Origin: Combretum micranthum
Taxonomy: Eukaryota; Streptophyta; Magnoliopsida; Myrtales; Combretaceae
Direction: 5' to 3'
Length of the DNA stretch: 64,000 nt
Assembly: GCA_024138025.1 (NCBI GenBank)
Contig: JAMXBD010000425.1
Location: 62,001-126,000 of the forward strand
Positions 57,101 to 64,000 of this stretch are shown in pieces (position 1 is the first letter of the stretch; every line of letters begins with the position of its first letter). Both the position numbers and the translations under genes were made by a program. The notes beneath the pieces were generated by a model, which saw nothing but the letters and a program-made list of their open reading frames with translations, searched no databases and was not told the origin of the DNA.

Positions 57101-58150
57101 TTTGTGGAAATTGTGTATTGTATTGATTGCCAAGTCACTCTATTAGAAGTGATAACAGAGTTGTATATGACTATATCGCTTTTATAACATGATTGAATGT
57201 CTGTAATGCTTGATCACCTTCAAAATGATTAAAACCTATTGGTACCATAAAGGAAATTTGACATGCATTGCATATTTTGCATAAATAGCATTTGAGTAAG
57301 TGGTAGCCTACTACGTGTTAGTTTTTCGGATCTCTGGTAATGCTTGAATTATCTAGGCAAGAGAGCTATTAGTTAATTGCAAGATTATCTTTGTTCTGTT
57401 AATACCATATGAACTAAATGGTAAATGAAGGACGCCGCTTATGGTATTGCATGGAAATAACTAACACTTAATGGAGTTTCTAAATCTAAAATAGGAAATA
57501 AATAACAAAATACAATAAGTTCAAAGAGATAACTAAATTGAACATTACTGCTTCCTGAAAGCTTAGTCTCTCCTGGGTAGGTGAACCATAGATTGTGATC
57601 CTTCAACTCTGATGAAAGGGCGTAAATCTTCATCCTGTTTGGATTTCGGGTTATCCAAGCTTGTATTGTACATATGTTTGATTGATACATTTCATATGAT
57701 TGTTAAATAACTTGTATGTATTATGTGGTAAGTTCTAGTTATTTATTGAGCTCATGGTTTAGCTCACACTCCAACAGTCCTTTCAGGTTTACTCTGTAAC
57801 CTTGGCTCATTACTACCAGGAGCATGGTTCCGGTAAGAAATTAGAAGCCAGAAGCTTAAAGACTAGTATAGGATAAGAATATATATCTCTATTTATCTTT
57901 TAGATGCAAGTATCTTGCATTATAACCATTAACTATGTATTTGCAGGAGTTTATAGAAATCATATGGTCTATAATATTTTATTAATGTGATGGTTATTTA
58001 CTAATTTATGTCTTATATATATTTGTTCATCTTATCCAAGTAACTAAAAGATCCTGTTTATTGAAAACATGTTATTCTCAGAAGGTAAACTAGTAATGGA
58101 AATCAAGTATTTCTTGGTTACCACTACTAGGATACCCTCGGGGCGTGACA
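54155..58150 (+). mobile_element. D3: solo LTR (D family) inside the LINE
   Basis: 3996 bp, TGTAAACCCC to GGGCGTGACA, with a perfect CCTAT duplication at 54150-54154 and 58151-58155. It is the longest and most complete D copy. It carries a 55-nt exon-like block near 55551-55605, a short GC-rich stretch (55785-55855), the acidic exon (56952-56998) followed by GAGCAG/GTGAGT, and the ending CTAGGATACCCTCGG. It has no internal domain. Confidence 0.96.
56952..56998 (+). other. D3: acidic final exon
   Basis: Acceptor CTCAATAG, then a 47-nt phase-1 frame GNLGIGEDFPDDYYN and TGA. It has the same length as D1 and D2. Confidence 0.58.
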
Positions 58151-58155
58151 CCTAT

Positions 58156-59987
58156 GCTTTGGATGAGATCCAAATATGAAGCTTTGAGTTTTATCAAAGA
58201 GAAAATTATCAAGAAGCTTAAAGGATGGTAGAAAAATCTCCTAACTAAAGCTGGAAGAGAAAATTTGATTAAATCAGTAGTGGCAACTATCCCTACATAC
58301 TCTATGTCCTCCTTTTGCTATCCTTTGAAGTGGTGTAATGAAGTGAATGCTCTTATAGCAAATTTCTTTTGGGGTTAAAAAGGAGAAGAACATAAAATTC
58401 ACTAGAAGAACTAGGACAATTTAACTTTGCCTAAAGATTATGGAGATTTGGGTATTAAAGATCTTCACTCTTTCAACTTAGCCTTGTTAACTAGATTAGC
58501 TTGGAGAATCTTCTAATTTGTGGGTTAAAATTCTAAAGGGTCTCTACTTGCCAGACAGAGAATTTAGATTTGCCTCTCAGGGAGGTCGCCTATCCTAGGC
58601 TTGGAGCAGTATACTAAGGGGTAAAGATCAGCTTTTCAAAGAAGGACTATAACAAGTGGGTTCTGGGGAAAACATCAGATTTTTCAAGGATGCTGGGTCC
58701 CTATGATTACAAGAGCTATCTCTAATTGTAAGCTTAGTGGAAGTGTAGATAACCTAATGGTCAAAGATTTCATGGATGCAGATTCTATGACTTGGAATAT
58801 TAGTAAGCTTAAACATTTTATATCAAACAAAGAGGTGGAAAGCATCAGAAGATTACCTGATGGTCACTTCCAACAAGTCGGTAAGTTCATATGGCCTCAC
58901 TTGAGCAATGGAGTCTATTTGGTCAAATCCATGTATCATCAACTGAAAACAAATCAAACACAAGCTGTTGTTATGTTTGCTTCGTCTTATAGAGTAACAT
59001 CGAAGATATAATGGAAGAAGAACTGGAAAATGAAGACCTTACCTAAGATCAAGCATTTCTTATGGTGAGTAGCATCTGACTGTCTTCCAACCTAAGAGTG
59101 GCTTTGGAAACGAAGATCTCTGGCTGACCCATCGTGCTCTTTTTGTGGTGAGGTGGAAACAATTGAACATGCTCTCCTCCTTTGCGATTGGACACAGCCA
59201 GTATGGTTTGGAAGCCTTAGGATTCACATCGAGAAACAAAAAATTGGTTTGTTTTTGGACTAGTATGACTAGATCTTCCCCATAGCCAACAAGGATGGTG
59301 TCGATTTTGAAGTAAGGATTAGTGTGGTAGCGTGGTGCGAGTGGAAAGTGAGGTGTAATGCTTTATTCGAAGGAGGCAGGGTAAATCTGATGGTGGTCTT
59401 AGGTCAAGCCCATCTGATGATAAGAAATGTTGATGGTAGAAGAAACACAGATGAGAAAGATGAAGATGCTTTTGAAAGTAAGGTAAGCGTTTGGAAGAAA
59501 CCCTCATCGAATAGATTGAAGATAAATGTAGGAAGATATTGGCTAAAAGCAAGTGATCGTGCGACTATTAACATTGTAGCATGGGATTCTCTTGGATCTC
59601 TGATTTTAGGTCATTCGATGATTAGCTTTGGTCAGTCAGTTGAGGAAATGGAATGCAAAGCTCTCCTCCTTGGACTGGATTTGGCTGTCAACATGCGCTA
59701 AGCCAATGTCAATTTTGAATCTGACTACTTATGTCTTGTGCAGGCTATCAACGGATTAAATCCCAAGCTTCATTAGACCTCCAAACCATATCTAGCCAAA
59801 ATCTTGTATTTCTTTAGGCTAGAGTCCTATAGTTTTTCGTATCCCATGTGTCTAGAAAAGCAAATATGGTTGCTGATTGGGTAGCTTCTATGACTAAGAG
59901 AGGGATGTGTCCTGTGGACTGGTGGTGTAATCCCCTCTCAACTCCTAAAGTTAATCTATTTAGATGCTTAGACTTGTATGTATCCTG
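58156..59987 (+). pseudogene. LINE ORF2, 3' part: RT thumb, zinc-binding and RNase H-like domains
   Basis: It continues with RSKYEALSFIKEKIIKKLKG (58170), LIKSVVATIPTYSM (58270) and GDLGIKDLHSFNLALLTRLA (58440). The zinc-binding reverse-transcriptase-associated domain reads SCSFCGEVETIEHALLLCDW (59130). An RNase H-like tail follows (59480-59700) with SNRLKINVGRYW and GLDLAVNMR, and ends near 59987. The first catalytic Asp of the RNase H fold is Gly (INVGRYW), so activity is lost. Confidence 0.85.
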
Positions 59988-60052
59988 ATGGTGGTTATCC
60001 TTTTGTTTTTTATAACAGCTACCTATATCAATGAATTATCTCTATTAAGCTT

Positions 60053-60070
60053 AAAAAAAAAAAAAAAAAA
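60053..60070 (+). other. poly(A) tail of the LINE
   Basis: An uninterrupted A run directly before the right target duplication. Confidence 0.9.
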
Positions 60071-60289
60071 AACTAAAGCATGAAAGGGAGTAACTCTAGA
60101 ATCCTTTCGAATTACCTAATAGTTGTTATGTCATTTTTTAAAAATCTATTTTTCCATTTCAATTAAATTTTTCACATTGCTGCATTACAACTCTTACATT
60201 GACGGGTAGGTTTCTTTTTTTATAACTTATCTTAATTAAAGTCACACACCTTCCTCAAAAAAGCCACTAAAGTATACATGGCATGTGAT

Positions 60290-61462
60290 TGCTATAGTAC
60301 AATTACATAATATCTGCCTTATATAACAAGTTGGGATTATTTAGCTACTATGGTCATAGAGGTAATAACCGTAAATCCCTAAAAGAAAATAAGTCTTTAG
60401 AAACAGCAATTCTATAACGAAAATTAAAAAAATATAGTTATAATTTTACAAATAAAATTTGTAACGATGGTTTTTATGATAAAAATTTACGTTTACAGAC
60501 AGAGTTTTATCTCTAAAGCCCAATTTTCTTGTAGTGAATGGCCTAGAACAATTGAGGAATATTCAAGTACCTAAAAGAGCCAGTTATATCAGAGTAATTA
60601 TGTTAGAATTGAGTCGTATAGCTTCTCATCTCTTATTTCTTGGCCTTTTTATGGTAGAAATTGGTGCACAAACTCCTTTTTCTATATTTTTAGAGAAAGA
60701 GAATTAGTATATGATCTATTCGAAGCTACCACCAGTATGAGAATGATGCATAATTATTTTCGTATTGGAGGAGTTGTGGTCGATCTACCTCATGGAGGGC
60801 TTAATAAGTGTTTGGATTTCTATGGTTATATTTTGACAGTGCTTTCTGAATATCAAAACCTTATTACATGAAATCCTATGTTTTTAGAACAAGTTGAGGA
60901 AGTGGACAGTACTAGCAGAGAAGAAGCAAAAAATTAGGGTTTATCACGACCAATGCTACAGGCTTTCAGAATAGAATAGATCATTGTAAAGTTGATCATT
61001 ATGAATGTGATGACGAATTTGATTGGGAAATCTAGTGGCAAAAAGAGGGGGATTCATTAGCTCGTTATTTAGTCCAAATTAGCAAAATGACAAAATCTAT
61101 GAAAAGTATTCAATGGGCTCTAAAAGGAATTTTAGGTGGTCGCTATGAGAGTTTAGAAATCCAAAGCTTTGATAGAGAAAAGATCCTGAATGGAATGATT
61201 TTGAATATCAATTCATTAGTTAAAACTGTCTCCTGCTTTTGAATTGCCAAAGCAAGAACTTTATGTAAGAGTTGAAGCCCCAAAAGAGGAATTAGGAATT
61301 TTTTTAATAGGATATTAGAACGATTTTCCATGGAGATGGAAAATTCAATCACTTGACTTTATCAATTTGCAAATTCTTCTCTAATTAGTTAAAAGAATGA
61401 AATTGGCTGATATAATGACTATGCTAAGTAGCATAGATATCATTATGGGAGAAGTTTATCAT
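60290..61462 (+). pseudogene. ndhH: ndhH fragment (plastid NDH subunit H)
   Basis: Subunit of the thylakoid NDH complex (NADH dehydrogenase-like, cyclic electron flow). Readable segments: YLPYITSWDYLATM (60314 onward), VIEVITVN, then after the [24 protein letters not shown] (60540), [14 protein letters not shown], and near the end [20 protein letters not shown] (61395). The first quarter is missing. Stops and frameshifts are frequent. The end joins ndhA at ATG 61465, as in plastids, where the two genes almost overlap. Confidence 0.9.
60377..60536. mobile_element. 160-bp CACTA MITE inside ndhH
   Basis: The right terminus ATTTTCTTGTAGTG is the complement of the CACTACAAGAAAAT end of CACTA elements. 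The left end CCCTAAAAGAAAATAAGTC aligns with it with several changes. A 3-bp AAT duplication lies at 60374-60376 and 60537-60539, as CACTA transposases make. The ndhH reading frame continues exactly across the insertion. Confidence 0.9.
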
Positions 61463-61615
61463 TGAAATGATAACTGATACATTAGAATTACAAGATATCG
61501 ATTCTTTTTCTAGATTGAAATATTTAAATGAGATCCATGGAATCATATGGATGCTTGTACCTATTTTTACTCTTGTATTGGTAATCACAATAGAGGTACT
61601 CATCATTATGTATTA
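61463..61615 (+). pseudogene. ndhA: ndhA exon 1, 5' part
   Basis: [20 protein letters not shown] and [20 protein letters not shown] match the N-terminus and first membrane helix of NdhA. After about 50 codons the exon stops and intron-like sequence follows, so roughly 400 nt of exon 1 appear deleted. Confidence 0.85.
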
Positions 61616-62345
61616 CCATAAGACGGAGTTGAAAAAAAAATGAATGGATGGTTAGGAACGTCAAAAATACATAAAGGATTAGTAATGGAGATTCTTTAGG
61701 TAAATTATCCAAAAAGATATTTTTGCATAAATAAAAAAAATGAATCCTAATTGGGGCTTTAAGTTGGTAGAAATAATCAAGTAGTACTTCCCGATTCCAA
61801 TCCAATTATGCTTCTATCCACATATTAAAAAATGACTATTAGTATTGAAATAATCCTTTTTTAAGTGCCCTCTATAATTTAAGAAAGAAGAATAGGATTC
61901 ATAGAAATCATGTGTCATGATAGATGAACTACTTTATAATAAATAATATTATTATTTTTTCATAATTGGAAAAAAACATGTTGAAATATCTATTGTAGTT
62001 TTACAAGGAGTGTTTTATTGAACGATTAAGTTATTAATTAATAAAGAAAAATGAAAATTATTAAAGAACGAGATCAATTCATAAGTCTTTTTTTAGTTAT
62101 TATTACAATAGATAGAATTTTGTTGGTTTAATTTGGGACTTTTGAAAGGTTTTGCTCTATTTCATCCATATATATTTTATTTTATTTATAATACGACAAA
62201 CATATTATCATAAAAAAAATCTCAAACCGGTCCTTAGATTTATTAGTAGCCATGGAGGAGCCGTATGAGGTGAAAATCTCACATACGTTTCCGTAATAAT
62301 GATAGGAACAGTGATGCTACCAACGATTATGATTATCTAATAGTT
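61616..62345 (+). pseudogene. ndhA: ndhA group II intron remnant
   Basis: Non-coding, AT-rich. Domain V is recognisable at about 62257-62290 (GAGCCGTATGAGG, then the GTGAAAATCTCAC helix). It lies about 60 bp before exon 2, as expected for domains V-VI. Confidence 0.75.
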
Positions 62346-62635
62346 TAAGTACGATTGATATACTTGAGGCCTAGTTAAAATATGGATTTTGGGGTTGGAA
62401 TTTGTGGTGTCAACCTATAGTGTTTATCGTTTTTCTAATTTCTTCCCTATTAAAATGTGAGAGATTCCCTTTTGATTTATCAGAAGCAAAGGAAGAATTG
62501 GTAGCAAGTTATCACATGAGTATTTAGGTATCAAATTTGGTTTATTTTACATTGCTTCCTTTTTAAATCTATTAGTTTCTTTGTTATTTGTAACAGTTCT
62601 TTATTCGGGCGATTAGAATTGTTGGGTTTCCATAG
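62346..62635 (+). pseudogene. ndhA: ndhA exon 2 fragment
   Basis: [45 protein letters not shown] and VYFTLLPF match the NdhA C-terminal half with a few stops. It breaks off near the ILYLGGWN region. Confidence 0.85.
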
Positions 62636-62639
62636 GGTT

Positions 62640-63246
62640 TTAAAATTACAAAAGATCAAATCTTTCGTAGTGGAATTCAAAAAGAAAACCTTAACCCAGT
62701 ATCCATGTGTATTGATTAGATAAAAACAAAACAAATAGTTTGATTTCGTACCTCTAAAATCTTGAAACTTGAAATCAATTTGCAAATCGGATTTATAGGT
62801 ACCGCGAAATCACAATACCTTCTATGGTAACCACACGAACATGCACGTCCTCAAAAGATCCTTTCACCTGCTAGCATGATCTAGAACTTTTCTAGATGAT
62901 ATTAGGAATTTTTACATACGACTCTTCGTATTTCACTCTTTAGGGTTTTGTAGATTTTCTCTGCAAGTCTAATGTCGACAGATAAGTCGTTAACCCTAAA
63001 GAGACCTCTTTATGTGCGTTTTATACTAATGTCATTCTCACATGAGTAATGACATTAGTGCCCCTTAATCTAATTAGGGATAATATTTCTTAAAATATAA
63101 TTCTTGCACATAACAATGTAATAATTTATTATTATTCTTAATAATAATAAATTGTTATTCCCACAAGACACTAAATTTAGTCCATGATCCTTTTGGCTCG
63201 TTCTTTTATGTGTGACCCTATAGGTTCACTTAATGTTGGCAATTGA
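62640..63246. repeat. dispersed repeat, related to 29390-30060
   Basis: It shares with the other copy the block CGAACATGCACGTCCTCAAAAG, the TTATTATTCTTA stretch and the end TATAGGTTCACTTAATGTTGG plus CAATTG, in the same order. It is non-coding and is cut by LTR I at 63246. Confidence 0.5.
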
Positions 63247-64000
63247 TGTAATCCCCTGAATTTTAGATAACCTGAATATGATAATTAATAAATCATAACA
63301 TAGAATCTTGAAGAACTTCGAGAAAAAGTCATAAAGACCACTCTCGATTTTTCGTGATTTAATAACATTAAAGTATAAACAAATTCTGTTATAATTAGAA
63401 GGATTTGAATCCTTATAAATAAAATTTTGAGGCACAAAATATAACTTTATAATCATAACTAATTAATAATCAAGATGAATAAATTTCTAGGCAATAAAAG
63501 ACAATATTTCGCAACACAAGTAAAAAATTCTACAAGTGATTATAAATAGTCTTAGATTACACATATAAGAAGAAACAATTAATGTTAAAAGCGTATTGGT
63601 TAGAAAACGATAATTTAGAAAAGAATCACTAAAGTTAAAAAATATATGATAGGATTAAAAAAAATCAATATTTATAAATCTAGACCTTAGATAAAAATAT
63701 ATATGTGCATATACAAGATATATACTAAAGAAATATTTTCAAAAAGAATATAACAATAATAGTATGATTAACATATAAATATGATAGTAAATTAGAATCC
63801 TAAATATATGATAGCTATTAGATTTAAGACCAGATTAGACCTTAGTTAGAAACTTTAGAGTATTGTGAACCTATTTATGATCTAAAAACCTTAAGAATCT
63901 AAATAAATAAATGCATTAAAAAGACACCAAAGATAGATTTTGTAATCTAAGTCAAGAATCAAGAATAAAGTATATATGTATAAATAAATAAATGGCTTTG
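63247..64000 (+). mobile_element. I: start of another LTR (F-like), cut by the window end
   Basis: It begins TGTAATCCCCTGAATTTTAG directly after CAATTGA. This matches the minus-strand start of F (TGTAATCCC). Only the first 754 bp are visible, all AT-rich and non-coding. Whether it is solo or a full element is unknown. Confidence 0.6.

Larger units (their letters stand above)
49871..60070 (+). mobile_element. full-length L1-type LINE, dead, interrupted by D3
   Basis: It is bounded by an about 20-bp target duplication: AACTAGAGCATGAAAGGGAA (49849 onward) and AACTAAAGCATGAAAGGGAG (60071 onward). It ends in a poly(A) run (60053-60070). Removing D3 and one TSD leaves about 6.2 kb, full length for plant L1. 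ORF1 and ORF2 are in the usual order and both broken. Mechanism: target-primed reverse transcription. Confidence 0.93.
60290..62635 (+). other. nuclear plastid DNA insertion (NUPT): ndhH-ndhA
   Basis: Diverged plastid DNA in native gene order, ndhH then ndhA with its group II intron. Many stops and indels show it is an old nuclear copy, not plastid DNA. The left edge, before YLPYITSWDYLATM, is approximate. It ends in ndhA exon 2 near 62635. Confidence 0.88.

Noticed and set aside
60290..62635. Functional plastid ndh genes or plastid contamination
   Set aside because: Too many stops and indels, a MITE inside, a missing exon part, and nuclear LINE sequence next to it.

Overview
This window is nuclear DNA from a flowering plant, most likely a eudicot. 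It is AT-rich and gene-poor. It is packed with Ty3/gypsy LTRs of 2.4-4.0 kb, a plant L1 LINE, a hAT transposase relic, a CACTA MITE and a nuclear copy of plastid DNA carrying ndhH and ndhA. The only host-type gene remnants I can recognise are a broken UDP-glycosyltransferase (43.7-45.2 kb) and gene fragments carried inside a small retrotransposon (45.5-48.6 kb). I see no intact host protein gene, rRNA, tRNA or CRISPR array. The species cannot be fixed from this sequence.

The main result is a nested-insertion map, anchored by TG..CA termini and target-site duplications (TSDs). I use letters for elements. G (1-6768, +) is a gag-only gypsy element with a 2.36-kb 3' LTR, inserted in the 3' LTR of A. 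A (6769-28484, -) is a degenerate Tekay/Del-like chromovirus with gag, protease, RT, RNase H, integrase and chromodomain remnants. Into A's left LTR went solo LTR B (7166-12746, TSD TATAA), and into B went solo LTR C (9172-11989, TSD GTTTA). Into A's RT went solo LTR D1 (17411-23571, TSD ACCTC), and into D1 went solo LTR F (19964-22591). From 28.5 to 31.3 kb lies non-coding DNA with repeats and a possible orphan promoter and first exon.

A hAT transposase pseudogene (about 31.6-33.3 and 42.0-42.7 kb) is split by solo LTR E (33263-42020, TSD AAAAG). E is split by a D-family LTR (D2, about 33750-39649), and D2 is split by solo LTR H (34479-38064, TSD CCCAA). Next come the UGT pseudogene and element K (45492-48642, -), a young non-autonomous LTR retrotransposon. 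K's interior joins a gag-like start, a pentatricopeptide-repeat fragment, an argininosuccinate synthase fragment, a succinyl-CoA ligase alpha fragment and a chromodomain tail. A full-length but dead L1 (49871-60070, about 20-bp TSD) holds solo LTR D3 (54155-58150, TSD CCTAT). The right end is an old plastid insertion (about 60.3-62.6 kb) with a 160-bp CACTA MITE inside it, a dispersed repeat, and the start of one more LTR (63247 onward).

Three signals are not explained by ordinary annotation. First, the giant LTRs A, B, C and E share a spliced, phase-conserved pair of small exons. The second exon ends in an acidic, aromatic-rich tail and a stop codon, and D- and F-type LTRs carry a similar final exon. 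Second, the intron between these exons in B and C holds a row of four hairpins with one constant core and four different perfectly paired flanks. Third, most of these otherwise AT-rich LTRs carry a CpG-rich palindromic island. All coordinates and identities were worked out by eye; no alignment or search was run.
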